From: Pseudacidovorax intermedius
GTDB taxonomy: Bacteria > Pseudomonadota > Gammaproteobacteria > Burkholderiales > Burkholderiaceae_C
Length of the DNA stretch: 64,000 bases
NCBI RefSeq assembly: GCF_003350475.1
Contig: NZ_QQAV01000001.1
Location: 612,836-676,835, forward strand
Direction: 5' to 3'
Below are positions 1 through 9,400 of this stretch, piece after piece. Every line of letters begins with the position of its first letter. The stretch's first letter is position 1. A model generated the notes under the pieces. The model made no database searches, was not told where the DNA came from, and saw only the letters and a program-made list of their open reading frames with translations. Both the position numbers and the translations under genes were made by a program.

Positions 1-12
1 GGACAAGGCCTG

Positions 13-822
13 ATGGCCGCCATGTCGCAGGTCTGGCCCGTCGACGCGCTGCAGCAGGCCCTGGCCGCGCAGCTGCCCAGCCTGCGCGTCGAGGTGGTGG
101 ACGAGATAGCCTCCACCAACACCGAGCTCATGCGCCGCGCCCGTGCCGGCGACACCCGCGCCGTGCTGCTGGTGGCCGAGCGCCAGACGGCCGGCCGCGG
201 ACGCCTGGGACGGCAGTGGGAAGGTGGCGTGCCCCAGGAGCGCGCCGCCTCGCTGATGTTCTCCCTCTCCCTGCCGCTGGCGCCCCGCAGCTGGTCGGGG
301 CTGTCCCTGGCGGTGGGCGTGAGCGCAGCCGAATCGCTGGACCCGCTGGGCAACGCCGGCGTGCAGATCAAGTGGCCCAACGACCTGTGGGTTCAGGACC
401 GCAAGCTGGCCGGCATCCTGATCGAGACCGCCTCCACCGGCCACGCGACGGCGGCGCCGCGCCAGGTGGTGATCGGCATCGGCATCAACATCGGCCCGCG
501 GCCCGCCGACGCCATGCGCACGCCGCCGGCCTGGGTGCGCCAGTGGGCGCCGCAGGCCGAACCGGCCAGCGTGCTGCTGGCCGTGGCGCCAGCGCTGCTC
601 GCCGAGGTCCTGCGCTTCGCCGACGAGGGCTTCGCACCCGTTGCTCCGCGTTTCGCGGCGCGCGACGCGCTGCTGGGCCGCGATGTGCACCTGAGCGACG
701 GCACCGCCGGCCGCTGTGAGGGCGTGGCGCCCGACGGAGAACTGCGCATCGCCACCACTGCCGGCCTGCGGCTGGTCGATAGCGCCGAGGTCAGCGTGCG
801 GCCCTTGGGCCAGGCCTTCTGA
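13..822 (+). CDS. birA: Biotin--[acetyl-CoA-carboxylase] ligase
   Basis: Catalyses ATP-dependent biotinylation of the biotin carboxyl carrier protein of acetyl-CoA carboxylase through biotinyl-5'-AMP. The biotin/adenylate loop GRGRLGRQW is at residues 61-69, KWPND at 120-124 and KLAGILIE at 131-138, all hallmarks of the BirA/LplA-fold catalytic domain. At 269 residues it lacks the N-terminal helix-turn-helix of the E. coli bifunctional BirA, so it should be a ligase only and not a repressor. An alternative start is the ATG at 22. It is followed 7 bp later by a small membrane-anchored protein gene on the same strand. Confidence 0.95.
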   Translation: MAAMSQVWPVDALQQALAAQLPSLRVEVVDEIASTNTELMRRARAGDTRAVLLVAERQTAGRGRLGRQWEGGVPQERAASLMFSLSLPLAPRSWSGLSLAVGVSAAESLDPLGNAGVQIKWPNDLWVQDRKLAGILIETASTGHATAAPRQVVIGIGINIGPRPADAMRTPPAWVRQWAPQAEPASVLLAVAPALLAEVLRFADEGFAPVAPRFAARDALLGRDVHLSDGTAGRCEGVAPDGELRIATTAGLRLVDSAEVSVRPLGQAF

Positions 823-829
823 GCAGCCC

Positions 830-1060
830 ATGCTCCTGCGCCTGTTCGTCATCGCCCTCGTGCTGGCCAATGCCGGCTACTTCCTGTGGGCGCGTGGCGA
901 CCTGGCCGGCTTCGGCCTGGTGCCTGCCAGCCTGCGCGAGCGCGAGCCCCAGCGGCTCAACACGCAGATCCGCCCCGAGCTGCTGGAGGTGCGCCCCGCA
1001 CCGGCCGATGCGCCGGCCGCCCCGGCCCCCGAACCCGCCAGCTCCTCGCCAGCGCGCTGA
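830..1060 (+). CDS. Small protein with N-terminal membrane anchor
   Basis: A 76-residue protein whose first ~20 residues (MLLRLFVIALVLANAGYFLW) form one hydrophobic segment, followed by a polar stretch and an Ala/Pro-rich tail. The ATG starts 7 bp after the birA stop, suggesting co-transcription. In related bacteria, as I recall, the gene after birA often encodes a longer protein with the same kind of N-terminal anchor plus a C-terminal SPOR (peptidoglycan-binding) domain; here no SPOR-like segment remains before the stop. It may be a naturally short family member or a truncated one. Function unknown. Confidence 0.6.
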   Translation: MLLRLFVIALVLANAGYFLWARGDLAGFGLVPASLREREPQRLNTQIRPELLEVRPAPADAPAAPAPEPASSSPAR

Positions 1061-1072
1061 GCGGGCCAAGCG

Positions 1073-2608
1073 TCAGCCCTCCGGGGGCTCTGTGTCGAAG
1101 CGCACGGTGAAGCGCGTGCCGGGCGGATGCTGCCCCGGATGCGCCTCCTGCAGCAGCACCTGCGCCCGGTGCTGGCCCGCGATCTCTCGCACGATCGGCA
1201 GGCCCAGGCCGGAGCCGTCCGCCTCGTTGCCCAGCACGCGGTAGAAGGGCTCGAACACCAGCTCGCGCTCGGCCTCGGGGATGCCCGGGCCGTTGTCCTC
1301 CACCTGCAGCAGCAGCACATGGCCGAAGGGGTCGGCCAGTACGCGCGCCGTGATCACGCCGGGGCGCCCCGGCGTGGAACTCGTGTAGTTGATGGCGTTG
1401 TCCAGCAGGTTGCGGATCAGCTCGCGCAGCAGGGTGGGGTTGCCCGGCAGCGTCACGCCGGCCGCGCCCGGCTGCGCGCCGTCGTAGCCCAGGTCCAATG
1501 ACTTGTCCATGGCGCGCGGCAGCAACTCGCGCACGGCATCGATGGTCAAGCGCGCCAGGTCGCAGGGCTGGCGCGCCAGCACGCCGGCACCGCCCTCGGC
1601 CCGGGCCAGGGCCAGCAGCTGGTTGACGGTGTGCGTGGCGCGCATGCTGGCACGGCCGATCTGCTTGAGCGACTGCTTGAGCTCGTCGGCATTGGCACCC
1701 TCGCGCTGGGCCAGGTCGGCCTGCATGCGCAGGCCGGCCAGCGGCGTCTTGAGCTGATGGGCCGCGTCGGCCAGGAAGCGCTTCTGCGTGCCGATGGAGT
1801 CGTGCAGCTTGGTCAGCAGCTCGTTGAGCGAGGACACCAACGGGGCCACCTCCAGCGGAATGGAAGTGGCGTCGATGGGCCGCAGGTCGTCGGGCTCCCG
1901 TTCGCGGATGCGGTCCTCCACCACCGACAGCGGCTTGATGCCGCGGGCCAGTGCGATCCACAGCAGCATGACGCCCAGCGGCACCAGCGCGAACTGGGGC
2001 AACAGCACGCCGGTGATGATCTCGCGCGCATGCGCGGCCTGGCGCGCGCGGGTCTCGGCCAGTTGCACCAGCAGCAGGCCGGCGCTGTCCGCGTCCCCGG
2101 GCTCGGTGATGGTCTCCGGCAGGTCCGACGAACCTTCGGTGGCCAGCGCGACGCGGCCGGTGAGTGCCAGGCCGGCCGCGCCCGGACGCACCCACAGGTG
2201 GGCGATGCGCACTTCGCGGCCCTGCATCTGGCCGTCGTCGATGTAGACCACGCCGGGCACGGGCGTCTGGGCCAGGTGCGGCCCGGGCAAACCGCCGGTG
2301 CCGGCCAGCCGCCGGCCCTGGGCATCCAGCACCTGGAACCAGACGCGGTCGTCTTCGCTGCCGCGCAGCACCTCGGTGACCAGCGGCGGCACGTCGGGCG
2401 CGCGGCCCTGGGCGGCGGCGCGTGCGGCTTCGGCCGCGATCAGCCGCACGCCGTGGGCCAGGGCGCGATCGTAGGGCGCGTTGGCGATGCCCTGCGCCAC
2501 CAGCCAGGTCAGGCCAATGCTCAGCAGGATGAGCACGATGGCCGGCGCCAGCAGCGAATCGAGGATCTCGCCGAAGAGGGAGTTCTGGGCGCGCTGGAAG
2601 AGCTTCAT
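1073..2608 (-). CDS. Sensor histidine kinase, TctE/QseC type
   Basis: A 511-residue inner-membrane histidine kinase. It has a transmembrane helix near residues 20-38, a periplasmic sensor region, a second helix near 205-225, a HAMP-like linker, the H-box FLADAAHQLKTPLAGLRMQA with the phospho-accepting His, the N-box LIRNLLDNAINY, and the ATP-binding motifs DNGPGIP and GSGLGLPIV. It lies 103 bp downstream of its response regulator on the same strand, so the two form a two-component pair. The architecture resembles TctE (tricarboxylate sensing) kinases, but no transporter gene lies beside it, so the signal is unknown. Confidence 0.92.
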   Translation of the reverse strand: MKLFQRAQNSLFGEILDSLLAPAIVLILLSIGLTWLVAQGIANAPYDRALAHGVRLIAAEAARAAAQGRAPDVPPLVTEVLRGSEDDRVWFQVLDAQGRRLAGTGGLPGPHLAQTPVPGVVYIDDGQMQGREVRIAHLWVRPGAAGLALTGRVALATEGSSDLPETITEPGDADSAGLLLVQLAETRARQAAHAREIITGVLLPQFALVPLGVMLLWIALARGIKPLSVVEDRIREREPDDLRPIDATSIPLEVAPLVSSLNELLTKLHDSIGTQKRFLADAAHQLKTPLAGLRMQADLAQREGANADELKQSLKQIGRASMRATHTVNQLLALARAEGGAGVLARQPCDLARLTIDAVRELLPRAMDKSLDLGYDGAQPGAAGVTLPGNPTLLRELIRNLLDNAINYTSSTPGRPGVITARVLADPFGHVLLLQVEDNGPGIPEAERELVFEPFYRVLGNEADGSGLGLPIVREIAGQHRAQVLLQEAHPGQHPPGTRFTVRFDTEPPEG

Positions 2609-2711
2609 GCCGGGGTGTCGAAGGATGGCGTTCCCGCCGGTCGGGCCAAGGGCGACACGGCGGCCGACGGCGTGCGACGCAGGCGGCAGGCGCCTGTCGG
2701 TGCAGCCCGCA

Positions 2712-3386
2712 TCAGCCGTCGATCTTTTCCAGGCAGTAGCCCAGCCCGCGCACGGTGGCGATGCGGATCGGGCCCTTCTCGATCTTCTTGCGCAGGCGGT
2801 GGACGTAGACCTCGATGGCGTTGAAGCTCACCTCTTCGCCCCATTCGCACAGGTGCTCCACCAGCTGGTCCTTGCTGACCAGGCGGCCGGCGCGCTGCAG
2901 CAGCACCTCCAGCAGGCCGAGTTCGCGCGCGGACAGCTCGACCATCTTGCCGTCGATGGTGGCCACGCGGCCGGCCTGGTCGTAGACCAGCGGCCCGTGC
3001 CGGATGGCATTGCTGGTGGCGCCCATGCCGCGGCGCGTGAGGGCGCGCACCCGCGCCTCCAGCTCCTGGAGCGAGAAGGGCTTGGCCATGTAGTCGTCGG
3101 CACCATGGTCCAGGCCCTTGACGCGCTCCTCCACCGAGTCGGCGGCGGTGAGCACCAGCACCGGCACCTGCGAGCCGCGCGCCCGCAGGCGCTTGAGCAC
3201 CTCCAGCCCATGCAGCTTGGGCAGGCCCAGGTCGAGGATGAGCAGGTCGAACTCGTTGTTGGTCATGAGCGCCGCATCGGCCTGCGGGCCGGTGGCCACA
3301 TGGTCGACGGCCGCGCCCGAGGTGCGCAGGCTGCGCAGCAGGGCATCGGCAAGCACCTGGTCGTCTTCGGCGATGAGGATGCGCAT
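2712..3386 (-). CDS. OmpR/PhoB-family response regulator, TctD-like
   Basis: A 224-residue DNA-binding response regulator and partner of the downstream histidine kinase. The receiver domain has the acidic pair in AEDDQ near residues 7-9, the phospho-acceptor Asp in LLILDLGLPKLHG near 51, and the conserved Lys in MAKPFS. The C-terminal winged helix ends with YVHRLRKKIEK and VRGLGYCLEK, typical of Trans_reg_C. The chosen ATG at 3386 places MRILIAEDD at the N-terminus, as is standard for the family; the frame remains open further upstream but that part has no receiver-domain character. Confidence 0.93.
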   Translation of the reverse strand: MRILIAEDDQVLADALLRSLRTSGAAVDHVATGPQADAALMTNNEFDLLILDLGLPKLHGLEVLKRLRARGSQVPVLVLTAADSVEERVKGLDHGADDYMAKPFSLQELEARVRALTRRGMGATSNAIRHGPLVYDQAGRVATIDGKMVELSARELGLLEVLLQRAGRLVSKDQLVEHLCEWGEEVSFNAIEVYVHRLRKKIEKGPIRIATVRGLGYCLEKIDG

Positions 3387-3412
3387 GGGGGCTCTCTGGA
3401 GGGTGGCGGATT

Positions 3413-3892
3413 CTAGGAGCCGCAATAGGCTTCGAGCCCCAGGGCAACCACGGTCGCGACCTCCTCGCCCACGCTGGCGCGGAACTCGGCCTCGGCCCGC
3501 GCGACGCAGCGGCGGAAGGCTTCCAGCCAGGCCAGGCCATCGGCAGTGAAGACGATGCGCCGGGCCCGCGCGTCCAGCGGATCGGCCTCGCGCCGCACCA
3601 GGCCCCAGGCCTCGCACTGGTCCACCAGCGCGCCCATGGCCTGCTTGGTCATGCCGGCCGACTCGGCCAGCTCACCCAGCCGCGAGCCGCCGCGCGCCAG
3701 GTGGCGGGTGATGTGGATGTGCGCCGCCGTCACCTGCTGGCGCGCCGCCAGGTTGGACAGCGCCAGCGGCACCTCCACGTCATGGGCCATCAGCTCGTAG
3801 ACGCGCGCGTCGAAACGCCGCATGGCATGGCCCAGCAGGCGGCCCAGGTGGGTCTGGCGCCAGTCGTCGTCCTTTGGCTCTGGAAGGTCCAT
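3413..3892 (-). CDS. MarR-family transcriptional regulator
   Basis: A 159-residue winged-helix repressor-type protein. The segment GSRLGELAESAGMTKQAMGALVDQCEAWGLVRREADPLDARARRI fits the MarR recognition helix and wing, with the Asp-x-Arg-x-Arg wing motif (DPLDARARR). It is transcribed away from recA and shares a 125-bp intergenic region with it. A TACTAT hexamer on its strand ends only about 6 nt from the ATG and no Shine-Dalgarno is visible, so the transcript may be leaderless (inference). Ligand and targets cannot be read from sequence. Confidence 0.85.
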   Translation of the reverse strand: MDLPEPKDDDWRQTHLGRLLGHAMRRFDARVYELMAHDVEVPLALSNLAARQQVTAAHIHITRHLARGGSRLGELAESAGMTKQAMGALVDQCEAWGLVRREADPLDARARRIVFTADGLAWLEAFRRCVARAEAEFRASVGEEVATVVALGLEAYCGS

Positions 3893-3902
3893 GTCCGATA
3901 GT

Positions 3903-3928
3903 AAGCCAAACTGACGAAAAAATGGCTT
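3903..3928. promoter_or_regulatory. Inverted repeat between MarR gene and recA, possible MarR operator
   Basis: AAGCCA (3903-3908) and its complement TGGCTT (3923-3928) are separated by 14 bp, a centre-to-centre distance of about two helical turns. The right half overlaps the putative recA -35 element. MarR proteins usually autoregulate from such palindromes in their own divergent promoter, so this is a candidate operator; binding is inferred only. Confidence 0.35.
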
Positions 3929-3954
3929 GGCAGAAAGATACTGCCCCCTACACT
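3927..3954 (+). promoter_or_regulatory. Putative recA sigma-70 promoter
   Basis: TTGGCA (3927-3932) and TACACT (3949-3954) are separated by 16 bp and match the -35 and -10 consensus at most positions. The expected transcription start is near 3961, just upstream of the LexA box. Confidence 0.5.
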
Positions 3955-3972
3955 ACTGTTCAAGCATCCAGC

Positions 3973-3988
3973 CTGTAGATCAAGACAG
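3973..3988. promoter_or_regulatory. LexA (SOS) box of recA
   Basis: CTGTAGATCAAGACAG is an exact CTGT-N8-ACAG palindrome, extended by G/C pairs on both sides (GCCTGT...ACAGGC). This is the LexA operator consensus of beta- and gammaproteobacteria, and it lies about 30 bp ahead of the recA ATG, so recA should be SOS-induced. Confidence 0.85.
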
Positions 3989-4017
3989 GCACCCATCCAC
4001 ACCTCAAGGAGTCACTC

Positions 4018-5073
<1,056 letters not shown>

Positions 5074-5079
5074 TCCGGC

Positions 5080-5697
5080 ATGTGGAGGGCGTCCGGGCGC
5101 CCCCGCGCCCCGGACGGGCGCGCCCCGCAGGACGACGCGCCGCCCGACCGCACTGCCGGCCCGCGCCAGGCCCGCGGCCCGCGGGCACCGGCCACGGACG
5201 GCGCGGCCGACGCGGAGGCTGCGCCCGCGCGCCGGCGGCCAACGCTGTCGCTCAAGGGACGCGCCCTGCAGCTGCTCAGCCGTCGCGAGCATTCACGGCT
5301 GGAACTGGAGCGCAAGCTGGCCGCGCACGAGGCCGAACCGGGCGAGCTGGCCCGGGTGCTCGACGAGTTGCAGGCGCGCGGCTTCATCGACGAGCAGCGG
5401 GTGATCGATTCGCTGCTGCACCAGCGCGCCGGGCGGCTGGGCGCCAGCCGCCTACGCCAGGAACTCGCCGCCAAGGGAGTGGACGCCGAGGCCGCCGCCC
5501 ACGCGCTGGCCGGGCTGAAGGAATCCGAGCCCGAACGCGCCCGCGCCCTGTGGCTGCGGCGCTTCGGCGACCCCCCGGCCGACGCGCGCGAGCGGGGCCG
5601 GCAGATGCGCTTCCTGATGGCGCGGGGCTTCTCGGCGGAGGTGGCGGCGCGCGCCATGTGCGCACCGCCCAGCGAGGACGAGGCCGACGGGCGCTGA
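5080..5697 (+). CDS. recX: RecA regulator RecX
   Basis: A 205-residue RecX/OraA protein that binds RecA filaments and limits their activity. The segments [65 protein letters not shown] and the C-terminal [14 protein letters not shown]-like end ([16 protein letters not shown]) match the three-helix repeats of the family. It starts 6 bp after recA and is certainly in the same transcript. The first ~50 residues are a low-complexity Arg/Ala/Pro-rich extension. Confidence 0.93.
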   Translation: MWRASGRPRAPDGRAPQDDAPPDRTAGPRQARGPRAPATDGAADAEAAPARRRPTLSLKGRALQLLSRREHSRLELERKLAAHEAEPGELARVLDELQARGFIDEQRVIDSLLHQRAGRLGASRLRQELAAKGVDAEAAAHALAGLKESEPERARALWLRRFGDPPADARERGRQMRFLMARGFSAEVAARAMCAPPSEDEADGR

Positions 5698-5793
5698 AGC
5701 CCCGGCCCGGCGGCTGCCTCGGCGCCGCGCATCGGGACGCGGACGCGCCGCCAGACCAGCGCGCCCCGCCGCCCGCTCGGCGGGCAACCCGCC

Positions 5794-7905
5794 TCACTGC
5801 AGCTTGTAAAGCCCGATCAGCTTGCTCACACCCACCTGCCGTGCGTTGCGCGCATAGAACTGCAGGCTGTTGATGGTGGTGCCCTGCGCATATTGCGTGG
5901 GATCGCCCGCATCGCAGTGCTTGTCGCCGACCGACTGGGACGAGCAGCCGATCACCACCGTGCGCTGGGTGCTGCGCACCGTGGCGCTGTCGTTGAAGCG
6001 GTTGCCTTGCTGGCCGGCGACGGTGCTGCCGAAGGGCGCATAGCCGTAGACGGTGATCGAAGTCGGCGCCAGCGCGCCGGCAGGCACGATCCAGCCATCG
6101 GTGCCGCCGGTGGCACTGAGGTCCACCACGTTGCGCTCGTTCTGCGAGGGCGCGCCGAACAGGACGTAGCCGGTCGCGGCCGTCTCGGCGATCAGCTCCG
6201 CGCGGCTGCTGTCGGGCAGCGAGGGCATCGGCAGTTGGCGCAACTCGCCGATGGTCAGGGCGCGCGACAGGGTGCGGTAGCTCTGCTCCACCGACGGCTT
6301 GCTGGTGTCGGCATGGAAGAAGGTCAGCGTCCAGCGGCCCTGGTTGCCATAGGCACGGATCTCCTCCTCGCTCGCCTGTGGGTTGGTGAAGAACAGGCTG
6401 GACTCCCGGTCGGCGGGATTGCCGGCCGTGGTGCTGGAGGCGTACTCGCCCCGCACCCGCAGCACCGAAGTGCCGGTGGGCGTGCCATTGCCCCGCTGGA
6501 TCACCAGGAAGGACAGGCCAGCCTGCGGCACATAGGTCAGCGTCTTGCCGCTGGGCGTGAGCACCTCGACCCGGCTGAAGACCGGATTGCCGCTGCCGTC
6601 GGTGCGGTTGTTGATGTTGATGTCGTAGCCCGTGCCGTAGGAGCTGTAGGCCGGCGAATTGAGCAGGTCGCGGTGCTGCGCGTAGGGTGTGACGCTGGCT
6701 GCGTAGTCGTAGCCGTTGCCCACCAGCTTGAGCGTGCCATCCACATTGCGTGCCGCCAGCGTGTCGAAATCGCTGTTGCCCTGGGCGTCTTCCCAGCGGT
6801 AGCTCAGCACCAGGTCCCCGTTGCCCCGCGCGAACGCCACGCTGCCCCGGCCGAAGGTCAGGCCGGTTGCGCCGCCACGGAACAGGCTGGCCCAGGCGCC
6901 GTTGTTGTTCGCGTTGCGGCCCACGCGCTGGCCGCTCTGGTAGTAGGTGGACGGGTCGTCGCTCAGGAACAGCTGCCGGCAGGCCGGCGCCACCACGTCG
7001 GCCGGACCGCCCACGGCCGCGCCGCTATCGCTGGAGGCCGTGCCCACGCGCTGGGTCAGCGGCAGGGCGTAGCAGGCCGTGATTCGTTGCATCAGCGCAG
7101 CCACCACGTCGGGCGGCGGCAGCTGCGCCACCTGCACATTGCCGGGCAGCGCGGGTATCTCCGCGTCGCTGCTGCGGAAGCTGATCGCCACCGGCGTGCC
7201 GTCGGCGGTCTTGACCGTGATCTCGATGTTCGCGGCCGTGCCGTCGGCGCGGCTGCTGACACTGAGCGCGTCGAGCAGCTTGTCCTGCCCCGTGCCATCG
7301 GCCACCAGCGTGTCGGTCAGCGGATTGGCGGCGCTCACGCCCAGCGCGACCAGCACGGGCTGCAGCGCCGCGTTGAGCTGGGCGACCTGGCGGGCCAGGG
7401 CCTCGGCCGTGATCGGCGCCGGGCTGGCCGTCAGGCTGTCCGGGTTGCCGTCGGGTGCCAGGCGCGAGACCACGACCGTGGTCAGCGGCGTGACGTTGGC
7501 CGTGCCTTCGACCTTCACCGCCGCGCTGTAGAGCACCTCGTCGTCGCGCGAGACGCGCACCAGCAGCGGCGCCTGCGTACCCGCCGGCAGCACGCAGCTG
7601 TAGCCGCCCTGGGCCTGGGTCTCGGTCGAACAAACCACCTGGCCGCCCGCATCGGTCACCCGGACGACGGCACCTGCGAAGGGGGCGCCGGTGGCCGCCA
7701 CGCCCGTGAGGACGGTGGCCGCCGGGGCTGGCGCAGGGGCCGGTGCCGGCGCCGCGCCATTGCCCGAACTGGTGGGCAGCAGCGCGAAGCCACCCCCGCC
7801 TCCGCCGCCGCCGCCGCAGGCGGACAGCGCGCAGACCAGAGCGGTCGAGGCCAGCCACACGGGCCGGCGGACAAAGGAAGGGAATTCGGACGGGGTCACA
7901 CCCAT
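5794..7905 (-). CDS. Large secreted lipoprotein with poly-glycine linker
   Basis: A 703-residue protein with a lipoprotein signal: positively charged start, hydrophobic stretch WLASTALVCALSAC with lipobox LSAC, then nine consecutive Gly residues and an Ala-Pro repeat linker. After that comes a carboxypeptidase-regulatory-like/Ig-type segment (VLTGVAATGAPFAGAVVRVTDAGGQVV) followed by a long region rich in Tyr, Asn and Gly without recognisable enzyme motifs. The ATG at 7905 is preferred because AGGAG precedes it by 7 nt and it places the signal peptide at the N-terminus; an in-frame ATG lies at 7920. It is divergent from a LuxR-type regulator. Function unknown; likely anchored in the outer membrane. 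Confidence 0.75.
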   Translation of the reverse strand: MGVTPSEFPSFVRRPVWLASTALVCALSACGGGGGGGGGFALLPTSSGNGAAPAPAPAPAPAATVLTGVAATGAPFAGAVVRVTDAGGQVVCSTETQAQGGYSCVLPAGTQAPLLVRVSRDDEVLYSAAVKVEGTANVTPLTTVVVSRLAPDGNPDSLTASPAPITAEALARQVAQLNAALQPVLVALGVSAANPLTDTLVADGTGQDKLLDALSVSSRADGTAANIEITVKTADGTPVAISFRSSDAEIPALPGNVQVAQLPPPDVVAALMQRITACYALPLTQRVGTASSDSGAAVGGPADVVAPACRQLFLSDDPSTYYQSGQRVGRNANNNGAWASLFRGGATGLTFGRGSVAFARGNGDLVLSYRWEDAQGNSDFDTLAARNVDGTLKLVGNGYDYAASVTPYAQHRDLLNSPAYSSYGTGYDININNRTDGSGNPVFSRVEVLTPSGKTLTYVPQAGLSFLVIQRGNGTPTGTSVLRVRGEYASSTTAGNPADRESSLFFTNPQASEEEIRAYGNQGRWTLTFFHADTSKPSVEQSYRTLSRALTIGELRQLPMPSLPDSSRAELIAETAATGYVLFGAPSQNERNVVDLSATGGTDGWIVPAGALAPTSITVYGYAPFGSTVAGQQGNRFNDSATVRSTQRTVVIGCSSQSVGDKHCDAGDPTQYAQGTTINSLQFYARNARQVGVSKLIGLYKLQ

Positions 7906-8106
7906 GGATCGGCTCCTCATTGAATGAACGGTTGGTGATGCCGCGAGGCCGCGGAGGTGGCCTGCCGGCGGGCTCGGCCTTTTTAGGGATTCGGTCCGCG
8001 CGGGACATCGCCAGAATTGGTGACTGGGGCGTGCGCTCCCATGAACGTGGGAGCCGGCGGCCACAGCTCGGCACACAAAGACACAAAACGAGGGGAAAGC
8101 ACAACC

Positions 8107-9291
8107 ATGGACGCCGCCGATGCCGTCATGAGCCACCTGGTCGGCCGCATCTACGAAGCGGCCCTGGATGCCAGCCTGTGGGAGCGGGAGCTGCTACCGC
8201 AGTTGGAGCGCGCCATGCAGTCGCAGGGCAGTGCCGTGTGGGCCCACGACTTCGCGCTGGGCGGCTACCTGGGCGGCGTGGGGGCCATCGACGCCTTCCA
8301 CGGCGCGGCGGCCGCGGCGATCGACAGCTTCAAGCAGCACTACAGCCACTGCAACGTGTGGATGCAGCACGCACCACGCGTCGAAGGCAGCGTGGTCGCC
8401 AGCTCCTCCGACGTCTTCCCGGATCGCGAACTGCCCCGCACCGAGTGGTATGCCGGCTGGCTGCAGCCGCTGGACCTGTTTCATTCGGCCGTCGCCATGG
8501 TCCAGCAGGCAGCGGACCGCGCCTTCAACCTGACGCTGCTGCGCAGCCGCTCCGTCGGGCCCTACCGGCCGGACGAACTGCAGTTGTTGCGGCGCCTGCT
8601 GCCGCACCTGACCACGGCCTTCGCCCTGCACCGGCGCCTGTGCCGGGCGGAGGCGCTGGCCCAGGCGTCCCTGCAGGTGCTCGAAGGCCTGCCGCTGGGC
8701 GTGGTGCTGCTGGACGCCGAAGCCACAGTGCTGCACGCCACCCGGCGCGCCCGCACGCTGGCGGCCCAGGGTGGCCTGCTCCAGTTTCGCCATGGCGCGC
8801 GGCTGGGCGCCACTGCGCCCGGACCGGATGCGCGCCTGCAGCGCGCCATCCGCGAGGCCGTGGCCACCGGTCAGGGGCAGGGCACCTCGGCAGGCACCGG
8901 CCTGCGGCTCGACGGCCTGGCCGGCGCCCGTCTGCACCTGCTGGTCGCGCCGCTGCCGGCTTGGCGGGCGCCCTTCGGCGAGCAGGCTGCGGCGGCCGTC
9001 TTCATCAGCGCGCCCTCGCTCGCACTCACGGGCTTGAGGCCCGCTTTGCAGAGCGTCTACGGCCTGACGCTCGCCGAGGCACAGCTCGCGCAGGCCCTGA
9101 TCAACGGCCTGTCGCCCCAGGAATATGCCGACAGCCGTGACGTGTCCGTCCACACCGTGCGCACCCAGTTCAAGGCTGCATCGGCCAAGGTGGGCGTGCG
9201 GCGCCAGGCGGACTTCGTGCGCGTCCTGCTCACGGGGCCGGCGCTGCTGGGAAGATGGGAGGAGGCTCGGCAACCAGAACCCAAGGATTGA
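8107..9291 (+). CDS. LuxR-type helix-turn-helix transcriptional regulator
   Basis: A 394-residue regulator. The C-terminal ~60 residues (LTLAEAQLAQALINGLSPQEYADSRDVSVHTVRTQFKAASAKVGV) form a GerE/LuxR helix-turn-helix, with the recognition helix VSVHTVRTQFKAA. The N-terminal part has no receiver-type acidic cluster and no obvious autoinducer-domain motif, which places it with the poorly characterised single-domain-sensor LuxR proteins common in Comamonadaceae. A GAGGGG Shine-Dalgarno precedes the ATG. It is divergent from the large lipoprotein gene, about 200 bp away, and may control it. Confidence 0.8.
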   Translation: MDAADAVMSHLVGRIYEAALDASLWERELLPQLERAMQSQGSAVWAHDFALGGYLGGVGAIDAFHGAAAAAIDSFKQHYSHCNVWMQHAPRVEGSVVASSSDVFPDRELPRTEWYAGWLQPLDLFHSAVAMVQQAADRAFNLTLLRSRSVGPYRPDELQLLRRLLPHLTTAFALHRRLCRAEALAQASLQVLEGLPLGVVLLDAEATVLHATRRARTLAAQGGLLQFRHGARLGATAPGPDARLQRAIREAVATGQGQGTSAGTGLRLDGLAGARLHLLVAPLPAWRAPFGEQAAAAVFISAPSLALTGLRPALQSVYGLTLAEAQLAQALINGLSPQEYADSRDVSVHTVRTQFKAASAKVGVRRQADFVRVLLTGPALLGRWEEARQPEPKD

Positions 9292-9331
9292 AGGCGATTG
9301 GGTCACTGGCCCGGACCTTGCTGCGAGACTT

Positions 9332-9351
9332 GAAAACGATCAAAAGTTTTC
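9332..9351. promoter_or_regulatory. Inverted repeat ahead of the RpiR-type regulator gene
   Basis: GAAAAC (9332-9337) and GTTTTC (9346-9351) form a 6-bp inverted repeat with an 8-bp spacer, in an AT-rich patch about 50 bp upstream of the GTG start of the RpiR gene. RpiR/MurR regulators usually bind palindromes near their own operon, so this is a candidate operator. Confidence 0.3.
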
Positions 9352-9400
9352 TCCGGATGCACCAAGCGTGTAAATTCGCTTTCAAATCCGCCCCATTTCC

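Noticed and set aside
5893-7923. A 676-codon open frame on the plus strand opposite the lipoprotein gene
   Set aside because: Composition is Ala/Arg/Gly/His-rich without domains; the minus-strand frame has a signal peptide, lipobox and ribosome-binding site.
7905-8136. Longer N-terminus for the lipoprotein, starting at 8136
   Set aside because: The extension has no homology-like features, would bury the signal peptide 77 residues inside and overlaps the start of the divergent LuxR gene.
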